Shown here one piece after another: positions 11,696-21,340 of a stretch of DNA of 64,000 bases (its first letter is position 1; each line of letters starts with the position of its first letter). Source of the stretch: Haberlea rhodopensis (taxonomy: Eukaryota > Streptophyta > Magnoliopsida > Lamiales > Gesneriaceae); the NCBI GenBank assembly GCA_907163345.1, contig CAJQUN010000015.1:7162886-7226885 (forward strand), in the 5' to 3' direction. The notes under the pieces are model-generated. The model was not told the DNA's origin. It was given only the letters and a program-made list of their open reading frames with translations, and ran no database searches. The translations under genes and the position numbers were made by a program.

Positions 11696-13176
11696 ATATG
11701 CCACAATTTCGAGATTTACACATATTTACACAGTTTAGTTGGTGTAAATACCATGAGAGAAGGAAAGAGGGGAAAAAAAGGAAAAATTGGTTTCGTTGAT
11801 TTTCAGACTTCGAAACGTCGTCAAAACGAGAAAATAAGTACATATCTGGAATCCTCGTCTCGCTACCTTCCTTTCGAGGTAGTTTTTCTTCACTTTTTCT
11901 TATATTTATGTTATGGCTTAATTTGAATAATGCCCAAAGATTATGAAATTAATATATGTGATAGATTAAAAAATGATAAACAATATTTAACAAGAAAATT
12001 GAAATTATGTTGTAGTTTCAATTTTCTACAAATTTTATTGTATAAACCAAAAGTACATAATTATTTAATTAAATTTTAGATGTGAGTTCTACTGGATATA
12101 GGATTCTCTAGTATGGACATATCATAGATAACATGCATATACAGACATGGGCAGTAGAAATTTGATATTAAACTTGGTTGTGCATTTGACATGCGTTTCT
12201 AGGTCATAATCTTTATCAGGTCACAGATAAGGATAAGTAAGCGAATCATCGAGATATGTGCAATAACTTGTGAGTATATCCTTATAACTTGGCATTTAAC
12301 TTTATATGAGTATATGATTTGTGTTTTATGAGTACTGTGAATTGGTGAATGGATTCAAATAAATGCAATATGACGTGAATTTATTACATGGATATGTTGA
12401 GATGTGATGTTCTACGATCTATATTCCGTCTTTTACGATGTTATACATATGATTATGACATGTGCATTCATAAGAGGTTAAAGAACTCTGTTATGGCCGC
12501 TAATGACCTTGAACCATGTGTTATTGCATTCTGAGTACAGTCAGAATTACAGAATCAAACAATACAGATCCCGAGTTCATTGAACTCATGGGGATTATAC
12601 AGTCCAGAGTGTTGTGGTCATATCGTGATCATGAATTGTTCTTGGTATTAGTTGGTTCATAACAGAATAACAATACGGACATACATGTGCATCATTTTGT
12701 TTTATACGAATCATGTGAATTGATTTACAGATTATGATGAGTCAATTGATTATATTCATGTGCTTATGTTGAAATGAATTATATGCTTATGTGATGTTAA
12801 ATACTATGTTATTTGAATATGCTCATTGAGAATGCAACTCACGAAATGCAAATACTATTTTTCAGTTGTTGTAAATAAAAGTTGACTCTACAAGGTGTTT
12901 TTACGTATTTTGGAAGTATGGATCCAAGGTCGGCTGTCTGACTCTAGTCCTTCTCCCTCAGCTCATCATTTGCATCTACTGTGTATAGGTTTTTGGTTGG
13001 GTTGTGAGGAGTACAACCTTGGTTATTTTTGTGGCATACATGTCCCTATATGCCTTGTAAATTATATGATGATAAATGTCTTGATTGCATGATATGAAAT
13101 TGCAAGTTTTGTTGTCATTAACTATTATGCTATATGCCTCATGTGTATGTGTTATGTATAAGGGTGTCACAATGTA

Positions 13177-13600
13177 TATACCCAACATCATTAAGAAATA
13201 TGAGGCAAATGTTCGAATGTTTGGTTAACCGGCTTACTGATATACGGTTGAAACTAAAGGAAGGAACACAAAGACATCTTTTAACAAGCTCATTGGACAA
13301 TGTAACAGTGCCCTTATGTGTGGCTAGAGTTTTGGATCCATTGGGCAAATGTACATAGCTGTTTGAAATGCAATGATGAGAAATAAACAATTCAATGGAA
13401 TAGATCATGTGATCCGTTGCTCCTGTATCTATGATCCAAGAATGAATTCGAGGTTTGGAGTGAGGAGAAAATGAAGAATGGTGAACCAAATGATCATAGG
13501 CAGAGAAAGGTGATATACCTGCCATATTAGAGATGTGAGCAGGGGGTTGGAGAAGTGTCCGAAATGGGTGAAGAACTGGACATGGGTTGAGGTGCAGCAT
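13177..13600 (-). pseudogene. Copia protease and start of pre-integrase domain
   Basis: The minus-strand frame contains WIIDTGATDHM, the D-T-G-A active-site motif of the Ty1/copia aspartic protease. It is followed by HLPNGSKTLATHKGTV and VPSFSFNRISVSRLTK, the conserved substrate-pocket region. The frame is open here but is cut at 13177 by the solo LTR and resumes at 9769. Its neighbours are gag upstream (13740-14635) and integrase downstream. Confidence 0.85.
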
Positions 13601-13739
13601 GATTCTGCTGTACGTTACCAGTGTTGAGAAGTGTTATTATCTTCTGAAGCTGATCCGGAGTACACGAGATTGGAACAACATAGGTGATGTTATTTTGTTC
13701 CTACAAAACAACATTATGTGCCAAAGGACGTGATTTAGA

Positions 13740-14635
13740 ATGAGTGTTTCCAGATGGAACTCCCTTACTCTTAGTGAATTTAAAATTTTGACAGAAAATC
13801 CAATCAAACGACATTAATTTTCTCGTGTATGATTTGGCTTGCCGCAATTATCGTAGGTGATTTCCTTCTTTTGTGAAAAGTTATGTTGGACCGTAACCAA
13901 CGCTGAAGAATCCATAGTTGGCATGAAGGTGGCTTTAACTTGTCGTTGCCTTTCTTCCTGCAAAATAATAGCAAAAGCTTGATCCAGTGTGGGAATAGGG
14001 TTCATCAATAGGATGTGCCTTTTCACTACTCCAAATGTTTCATTCAACCCCATCAAAAACATGAAAACGTGATCTGAAGTCTGCACATCACAAACATTTT
14101 GTGTGCATTACATGTGCATCGTCCACATATGCAGCATGGGTAGAGAACGATAGGTACGTAACTCTTCCCATAGAGTATGGTAAAGTACTCATTTATGGAT
14201 AGTGATCCCTGAACTAGAGTATTGAGTTGCTGCTTGAGTTGATAAATACGTATGTTATCTGGTTGTGAAAAGCAAATTTAAAATGTGTTTCATACTTCTT
14301 TAGCTGAATTGATGTACAAAACATTGGAAGCTATATCTCTGGAGACTGAGTTTAACAGCCAAGAAAGAAGAATATTGTTACAACTTACCCAAGGCACATA
14401 CAAAGGGTCGATAACGTCTGGTGTAGAAATGCTTCCATCAAGGAACTCGAGTTTGTTTTTTATTGATACACTGCTCCAGGTGACGTAATTTGGGCCAGTG
14501 AGAGGAGGTGTGATAACGATGGTGTTTGTAGTATCATTGGATGCAGATAGAAGGGTTGGGACTTGAATCTTCAGTGGCTGTGGCATAAACACGAACACCA
14601 GATGATGAAGGCGATGAAATATTCTCGGAAGCCAT
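13740..14635 (-). pseudogene. Copia gag (copia N-terminal, UBN2 and CCHC regions), frameshifted
   Basis: The likely start is the ATG at 14635, giving MASENISSPSSSG, just inside the LTR. A frameshift then leads to PLTGPNYVTWSSVSIKNKL and FLDGSI, the retrotransposon copia-like N-terminal domain. Downstream FMFLMGLNETFGVVKRHIL and PIPTLDQAFAIILQEERQ match the UBN2 gag domain. YDNCGKPNHTREN near 13815-13855 is a CCHC knuckle with its first Cys lost. Several frame breaks show that it is dead. Confidence 0.82.
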
Positions 14636-14707
14636 TAAAATATAGTAAAAACACAGAAAGATAATGAAAGAGTTGAAGGATCGAAAAATAGATCAAGTTT
14701 AATAGCT

Positions 14708-14858
14708 TGAATAAATACAACTTCAGTAAAGTGATTGAACACGAAGAAGGGAATGATTAGTGTATTGAAAACTGATAAACTGAGTAAATAACAATGAGTA
14801 CTGGTTCAATAGTTGCTTCCTCACTTGCACCTTTATTCTTGTTTTTCTTTATTTTACA
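14708..14858 (-). mobile_element. 5' LTR of the split copia, internally deleted
   Basis: On the minus strand it starts TGTAAAATAAAG and ends TGTATTTATTCA. It aligns to both ends of the plus-strand LTR at 18704-19561 through AAGGTGCAnnTGAGGAAG, GAACCAGTACTC and GAAGTTGTATTTA. A block of roughly 200 bp of that LTR (its MITE not counted) is missing. The outer flank is AAACC at 14859-14863, the complement of GGTTT at 19562-19566. Confidence 0.8.
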
Positions 14859-15249
14859 AAACCGGATATATCAATCAATGTTAATCAAATAACGGTAATT
14901 TTATATTGGTCCATACAAGAATTTTGTCGAACTATCCTAGTCGTAAATGAGTGTCGCTTCTATTTTTTTTACTTGTTACCTTCTTTAATGGTGTGTGCAA
15001 ATTCATGAATTGCAAAATAATTACAGGACTGATGTCAAAAAGCAAGTCAGACATTAATACTAAGTAAATGATTTATATCTTTAATGTTGTATGCCTTGTG
15101 TAAGCATACCATAATGCATGAATATAATACATTGCATGTGTAAAACGTATTTTTATTTTTCAAATATTTGGTTTAGTTATATTATTTTAGAAACTTATAT
15201 GTTTTCTCATAAATTATTCCATCTCAAATGCAATTAGAAATTTACAAAA

Positions 15250-15471
15250 CTAATCAGTTGAAGTATAAATGGCCTTAAGCTTGCAAAGGAAGTTTTTGCA
15301 GCAGTTATAGTGTTGACTCAGTTTTGAGTTGATATTCAAACCATTACCCCACTTTCCTGTGCATGTGGTCATTTGGGAAGATAATTGTGCTATAGTGGGC
15401 ATGAAACCACCGAGAAGAATTGGAATGAAAGATAGCATTGAAGGCAATTTGCACTCTCTCGCAATCAACAA
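15250..15471 (-). other. Small Cys-containing ORF, uncertain
   Basis: This is a 73-codon minus-strand frame with an ATG start. Its N-terminus (LPSMLSFIPILLGGFMP) is hydrophobic, and five Cys include an adjacent pair (HYNCCKNFLCKL). That layout loosely recalls small secreted Cys-rich plant peptides, but the spacing does not fit a family that I can name. No promoter or neighbouring exon is evident, and a chance ORF is equally possible. Confidence 0.2.
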
Positions 15472-16365
15472 ACAAATCTCCCTACAAAATTTCCTGGAAT
15501 GTTTGTAAATTTAAGATCTTTCTAGTTTGACTCTCAAGTTCATCTAGCTTTTCTAGCTTTATTTTGCAATCATTTAGCTTGTAAATGATGTTTTCTCAAT
15601 TATCAATAATATAATCATGTGTTCATGCTTATTCTCATGGTCTTTGACATCTAAAAAGAAGGTTGTAATAAAGAAAGGAACATGTGATAATTTTGTCCTA
15701 GCTAGTGAAACAAGAAAGACAAGGATCTATATCCAATACGCAATCAAAGGATTTCTCACCCAAAAATTGAAGAAATCCCCTTGTTTTGTTTCCGCTCCGC
15801 TCATGCGTGGCATTCCTTGCTCGTGGAACTACATACCGGGGGAAAAAAAGAAGAAAGAAAGAAGAGAAAGAACTGATGAGATTTGGTGTCTGCATGCTTA
15901 CAAAGCCTTTCGCTCATATAGATAGATCACTAGATGGAACCTTGGAAATTGTGCAAAAACCGCAGATAGAAAGCTGACTGATATCCATTTTGTTGGACGT
16001 ATTGGAGCCAGTAGCGAAGAGTACTGTTGAGCTTTTCGTTCTGCAGTTCTAGTCAATCCTTCAAGGTAATTGTGTAGTTCTCAACCCTTAATCAAGGAGA
16101 TCATAACTAATGTATGAATCGAGTATTCACATCGTTTGTTATAGAAGTCATATTTTTCACTTTTGGTATGTTTTGTATCTGACATAACCACAAGCAGCGC
16201 AACAAATGGCAAGCCTATTGGGACCCAAAGGCATCGAAAAATTATGAAGGAGGTCTCAAACCTTAAAATGAATAATGGTGAAAGTCAATTTTGAAGATGT
16301 GTTCTGAACAACAGTGACACACAAAGGATCATATGAAGCATATTTTGCCGATAAAAGTATGACGG

Positions 16366-16660
16366 ATGATGGTGAAGGCTACTGTTAGAGTTCAATGCGT
16401 CAACGGAGTGCGCCACAAGGTAGTTGGAAAATTGAAAAAAGCATGGTTCCTGTATTTTCATATTCATATGATGATTATTTAGAAGACGAGATATAGATTT
16501 CTAAAGTATATTTTGATGTGGAAAGAATGAATAATGATGGTGAATGCTATAGGTGAGTTCACTGCATCAACGGAGTGCACCGCAAGATACCTGGGAGAAT
16601 AAAAAATATTTGATTTTTGATTTTTCAGATTCATATATAATGTTTTAGAAGAGGAACAAC
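16366..16660. repeat. Diverged tandem duplication, offset about 168 bp
   Basis: The block from 16366 (GATGATGGTGAAGGCT... TGCGTCAACGGAGTGCG) is repeated from about 16534 (ATGATGGTGAATGCT... TGCATCAACGGAGTGCA). It continues into GGAAAATTGAAAAAA / GGGAGAATAAAAAAT. No function is apparent. Confidence 0.7.
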
Positions 16661-16929
16661 CACATCAAGCTGAGGATCAAGGGGAATGTTGGAGAAGATG
16701 GAGGAATTGGCTACAGGCATGGAAAACTTGGTTCATTCATGGCAAGCAATCAAGTCCCCCGTATCTGGACCTAAGGAGCAAACTAAGGAAATGGGTCAAC
16801 CTTCGGGGATCTCTCAAGCTAGCGAAATTAGATGCTTGGATCATCCTTGAATAATCAACCCATGATAGAAGAGGAGAACACTCCCCACATCGGAGAGATG
16901 AATCAAGAGAGATGATGATTCATGGATAG

Positions 16930-18700
16930 AAAATGAGAGTCACAACAATGAAAAACATGTGGCGAATTATCCATTGCGGCATACATCCCGTACTAAAAAT
17001 CCACCTTCATATCTTCAAGACTATCATTGTAATTTACTTATCAATACCCCACAGCCACATTCTCCTACTTCATATCCTTTACAACATTATCTTTCGTATA
17101 CACACTTGCCTCTACTCATGCAACATATGCTCTTTCTTTGTCCATTCACAATGAATCCTCATCCTATGACGAAGTTGTGTAGTGCCAGCATTGGAAAGAT
17201 GCTATTTCTTCTAAACTTGTTGCTCTGGAGTCTAACAAAACATGCACAGTCACGTATTTGCCTCCTGGAAAGAGAGCTATCAGTTGTAGGTATGTATTTA
17301 AAGTTAAACTCAAGTCTGGTGGATCTATTGACAAACACAAGACACACCTTGTAGCTAAGGGATATACACAGCGAGAAGGTTTTGATTACACTGAAACCTT
17401 TATTAGAATAGATAAAATCACTAATGTTCAATCCATATAAGTCATCAAAGTTGTTCTTAGCTGGCATCTCCATTAGTTAGACATACACAACGGTTTTCTT
17501 AATTGCCAATTAGACGAAGAGATTTATTTGACACTTCCACCGGGATTCCAGCCAAAGGGGGAGTCTCATACCAACAATTCGCCACTAGTATGAAAATTAC
17601 ACAAATCCCTTATGGTAAAGAAAACAAGCCACACGACAATAGAACTCTAAATTCACTACATCTCTTCTATCAATTGGTTTTCAACAATCAAAGTCGGATT
17701 ATTCATTGTTCACCAGGAAAGACGATGCGGGCTTCATAATCATCTTAGTATACATTGATTATATTTTTATGGCTTGTGATAGCGTGGAACGGATTAACTT
17801 AATTAAAGTTTTTCTACATAATCAGTTTAAGGTTAGAGACCTAGGTGTCTTGAAATATTTTCTTGGATTGAAGATTGCGAGATCATCCAAAGGAATCCAT
17901 GTTTGTCAAAGAAAGTACACATTGGAGATTCTTGAAGTTGCTAGTTTACTTGCTTGCAAGGTTTCGGCAACTCCTGTGGAACAAAATTACATGTTGTCAA
18001 GCTTCTCAGGAAATAATATTGAGAATGTTGCGTACTACAGAAGAATAATTGGAAGGTTAATCTATCTTTCAATTACCAGACCTGCTATTTCATATGCTAT
18101 AAACACTTTAAGTCAATTCATGTCTAAACCAGGAACACAACATGCATCACATAGAGTTGTAAGGTACTTAAAAGGTTCTATTGCTCAAGGACCCTTCTTC
18201 TCATCAAGTTCATCTTTGGAACTTAGAAGTTTTTAGCGACTCATATTGGGCGGCATGTCCAAATACGAGAAGGTCAATCACTGATTTTTGTATATTTCTA
18301 GGAGTCTCATTGATCAGTTGGAAGTCGAAAAAAAAAACACCATCTCAAGATCCTCTGTTGAGGCAGAATATAGAGCTTTGGCTCACACTACTCCGAGATC
18401 ATTTGGCTTCAAAAATTATTGACAGACAGTAGTTTAAATGTGAAGCAATCAATAACCTTGTTTTGTGATAATCAATCGGCTTTACATTTGACAATAAATC
18501 CGGTTTTCATGAGCGTACCAAACATATAGAAATTGACTGTCATTTCATCAGAGAAAAGGTGTTGGCTGGAATGACTGATACAATATACATCCCTTCGAAA
18601 CATCTACTGGCAGACATTTTCACTAAAGCAGTAGGAAGTCTGGGATTTGCATATTTATTGTCCAAGTTGCGAATCCTCAACATATATTGCCATCTTGAGG
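16930..18700 (+). pseudogene. Second half of the copia pol (RT and RNase H), decayed
   Basis: It begins with the linker phrase HTSRTKNPPSYLQDYHC, directly after the point where the minus-strand half stops. RT motifs follow in order: YVFKVKLKSGGSIDKHKT, VAKGYTQREGFDYTETF, the catalytic box decayed to LVYIDYIF (expected YVDD; the second Asp is lost), and DLGVLKYFLGLKIARS. RNase H follows with SLISWKSKKK, then THTTPRSF after a frameshift, and HFIREKV and ADIFTKA near 18540-18640. Multiple stops are present. Its 3' LTR starts at 18704 after TTGAGGGGAG. Confidence 0.85.
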
Positions 18701-18703
18701 GGA

Positions 18704-19561
18704 GTGGAAAATAAATAAAAGCAAGAATGAAGGTGCACATGAGGAAGTAACTCAGCAATGTAGAGAAGTAGTGACAAATGGTTGGACGACAAAAGCAACG
18801 TGATTAGACCTATCAAACGAGCCAATCCGACCAAAATAAGTTGGCTCTTTTGGGCCCTCCTCTAGGCGGGTTGGATAAACCCCAACCCAACACGCGGAGG
18901 GTTGGCACACCGAATTTTTTTAAAAAAAAAACTTCAAAAAAACAATTCCAATTGAACTTGCTGAACCTGAAGCTGATGTTAGAATAATACTGGAACTTGC
19001 TTCAGGTTTTATCTAGATATTAACCCTGCTACTATACTTGACTAGGGAATCAGTAGTTTACTCAATTTTGAAATACATGTTGCAACTTTAAAGCAAAACC
19101 AAGTGAAAAATATATAGTAGATCGGATGCTTCAATGTGATATTGAGTTCCTATTTATGAATTGAGCCTAAAAAAGGAAAAACAAAAAAATTTCTTTTTTT
19201 AAAAAAACTCGCAGCCCGATTGGGCCAGTCCGTATAGGTACGCATGCCGGCGGGCCTAAAAAATACTGGCACAACCCGCCTATTTGGCGGGTTGGGTTGG
19301 TCTGACCCATTTTAACAGCTCTAAACGTGATTACTCTATCAGAGTTAGTTACATGAGAATGCATTGCGTGAATAATATTTATTTCTTTGTAAAATGTATA
19401 TTTTATTTTTAGTTTGTTTAGGTTATACATAGATAGAACCAGTACTCGTTGTGATTCACTCGGTTTATCAGGTTTCAATACACTGAAAATTTCACATCTT
19501 CATGTTCTTCATAGTCATTCATTTATCAATCAATATCACTTCAATGAAGTTGTATTTAACA
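18704..19561 (+). mobile_element. 3' LTR of the split copia, containing a hAT MITE
   Basis: It begins TGGAAAATAAATAAAAGC just after the polypurine-like TTGAGGGGAG, and ends GAAGTTGTATTTAACA at 19561. The next five bases are GGTTT. Without the MITE the LTR is about 330 bp. It matches the shortened LTR at 14708-14858 at both ends. Confidence 0.8.
18805..19323. mobile_element. hAT MITE with exact 8-bp TSD AACGTGAT
   Basis: The left end TAGACCTATCAAACGAGCC and the reverse complement of the right end, TAGAGCTGTTAAAATGGGTC, are imperfect terminal repeats of the common plant hAT TAGAGCTGTCAAA type. The octamer AACGTGAT occurs on both sides (18797-18804 and 19324-19331). The 519-bp interior is non-coding and contains GC-rich CCCAACCC and CGGGTTGG blocks near both ends. 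Confidence 0.92.
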
Positions 19562-19566
19562 GGTTT

Positions 19567-19880
19567 TTAATTTTGTTTGTATTAGTTCATATGTGATATC
19601 TAAATCCGGTGCATGTAATATTTTCTAAATAATCGGGCCAATGTCCGACTTCTAAAACCAATAAATATAAACATTTTCCCATCCAAATGCCTCATTGTTA
19701 AATATTATATGTCGTCGAATAATTCAAATGTGACTCTTCAAACAAAAGAAGAAGAAGAATAATAATTAATATGATGCACTAATTTTATATCGTCAAACCA
19801 ACAATATGTGTATCAAGAACGAGGACATTTGAACCCTACAAAAGAGGTTGACCAAATATAAGAATCTATACTCTTTCATC
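19567..19880. other. Short spacer between copia elements, no gene seen
   Basis: This is an AT-rich sequence with a GAAGAAGAAGAATAATAAT stretch near 19746. It ends in the target site CTTCT (19881-19885) of the next element. Confidence 0.6.
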
Positions 19881-19885
19881 CTTCT

Positions 19886-21077
19886 TGTTAGGATCGGTCC
19901 GGAGTGTTTAGAGGGGGGGTGAATGAACACTCCTTGTAAAATTTAATCCCTTGTGATTTCTTTCGGATTAGTGAAAGAAATCTGTTTCTTAATCAACTCT
20001 TTTATAGAACAGACCACTGAATGTATAAGTGCGGAACGGTCTGTTTTTATATTTGTAAGAACGTCTCGATGGCTTGAATGAAAGAACGAGTGCAGAAAGA
20101 TAAGACACAGGATATGTTTCTGGAAGTTCGAAGGTGGTGCAATCCTTCTACGTCTCCCCTTCTTCCAATTAAGGAAGGTTTCTACTAGAAGACTTTGATT
20201 TATACAATCCTGTTGTACAAACCCGATTCAGCTGGATTTACCTCACTACCAGACTGAAACTCCTAGTCACTCGATCTGTTCAGACACTCTCTGTCTGACA
20301 GTTACAATTTGTTTCTCACTTCTGTTTTTCAGTACAGAATACACAAGATGCACACAGTGATCCTAAATAATCAAATATTACAATGTAATCGTGCTTAAGA
20401 ATAATTTCAGCTCGAGAGATTTTGAGCTTGAACGCTTGTGCTGTTTTTTGATTTATCAGCGAGAGTCTTGTATGTTTCTGTATTGTTGTAGAGTCTTATG
20501 TGTTTCTGTATTGCTGTTGCATCCTTTTATAGTTGCATGTACCAACGACATTATTTCCCTTAAAGTGCAACTCTTGACTCTGCTTAATCTCTGAGTAAGC
20601 TACAGTCTTCTTCTTCACGATACTTGCCGTTCTGGTTCATGCTTTCGGCGACTGTCAGGTAAGCTTTTCTTTGTCTTCTTACCTTTTATGGTAATCTCCA
20701 GTCTTTGGTCCTTTGTAGCATTAATTGTGACATTAAATGCTACAATAAATAGCCGTTAATGATTCGGACTGAAGAGCCACTCTTTATGCATCCTTGACTG
20801 CTCTGATCTGATAAAGATTGAGATCGATCTGAAGATTCGATCTAGTCAGTCTGATATCTATCGATCCGATCTGATATGTGATATGCCTTATCAGCTCGTT
20901 CTGTTTTGAGCTGTTGATCTGGTCAGTCTGATTACCCTCGATCCGGTCTGATATGCTTTGTCATCTTATCAGCTTGATCTGTTTTGGGCGATCGATCTGG
21001 TCAATCTGATTTCTCTCGATCCGGTCTGATATGTTTTGTCATCTTTAAAATCTCATCGATAAAGTTCGGAACTAACA
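19886..21077 (-). mobile_element. 3' LTR of the Sirevirus-like element
   Basis: This 1192-bp LTR reads TGTTAGTTCCG to ATCCTAACA on the minus strand. A G-run (AGAGGGGGGGTGAATGAAC) lies near its outer end at 19910. Its U3 side holds three 77-78-bp tandem units (listed separately). It is the pair of 29449-30640. Confidence 0.95.
20820..21057 (-). repeat. Three 77-78-bp tandem units in U3 of the Sirevirus LTR
   Basis: The anchor TCGATCCGGT/TCGATCCGAT recurs at 20861, 20938 and 21016. It is accompanied each time by GATCTGGTCAGTCTGAT and CTTATCAGCT variants. The same array is in the 5' LTR (about 30380-30620). The units lie at the start of the LTR in element orientation, where enhancer-like repeats often sit. 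Confidence 0.85.
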
Positions 21078-21093
21078 AATTCCCCCTTTTTGA
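21078..21093 (-). other. Polypurine tract of the Sirevirus-like element
   Basis: On the minus strand AAAAAGGGGGAATT lies immediately before the LTR start. This is the expected primer site for plus-strand synthesis. Confidence 0.85.
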
Positions 21094-21340
21094 TGATGAC
21101 AAAACCTAGCTTCTAAGTCTTTTTAACCAGTCTGATAAGAACTCTGAAGCGTATACTTTCGGATCGATTACTTCTTCTTGTTCAAAATAAATGAACATTA
21201 TTAAGTTGGATCGATTTAAGCCTTTTATTATTAAGCCTTTTATTTTAGTTCAAAATAAATGAACAAGGACTTAACAAAGAAAGATTTCTTTATTGATCAC
21301 CAACAATCTTGCATACAGACAGTCTGAATATTTAAGCAAT

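Larger units (their letters stand above)
9775..13171 (+). mobile_element. Solo gypsy LTR with 5-bp TSD ATGTA, carrying a foldback
   Basis: It starts TGTCATGCCC and ends GGGTGTCACA. The direct repeat ATGTA flanks it exactly at 9770-9774 and 13172-13176. The copia protease/pre-integrase reading frame resumes on the other side, so the insertion is precise. About 1.52 kb of its 3397 bp is the foldback at 10178-11695, leaving a LTR of about 1.88 kb. The part right of the foldback resembles the LTR-like sequence at 31623-32930. Its transcriptional orientation is inferred as plus from that similarity. Confidence 0.88.
8420..14858 (-). mobile_element. First half of a Ty1/copia element (LTR-gag-PR-IN), inverted
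   Basis: Read on the minus strand, the order is LTR (14858-14708), gag (14635 to about 13740), protease and pre-integrase (13600-13177), integrase (9769 to about 9163) and the linker after integrase (to about 8420). RT and RNase H are absent here but occur on the plus strand at 16930-18700, followed by a LTR of the same family. The base block just outside this LTR (AAACC, 14859-14863) is the reverse complement of the block just outside that one (GGTTT, 19562-19566). I therefore read the two as halves of one element separated by an inversion. A solo LTR (9775-13171) interrupts this half. Confidence 0.8.
14864..16929. other. Non-TE-like flank inside the inverted segment
   Basis: If the copia inversion is real, this is the original upstream genomic flank of the element, now reversed and displaced. 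I see only short frames. One Cys-containing minus-strand ORF at 15250-15471 and one Lys/Arg-rich plus-strand ORF at 15617-15925 stand out weakly. A diverged duplication lies at 16366-16660. No RNA gene was recognised. Confidence 0.5.

Noticed and set aside
15617..15925. Lys/Arg-rich plus-strand ORF as a gene
   Set aside because: Composition is driven by a purine run near 15840-15870, there is no recognisable domain, and an overlapping antisense frame is equally long.
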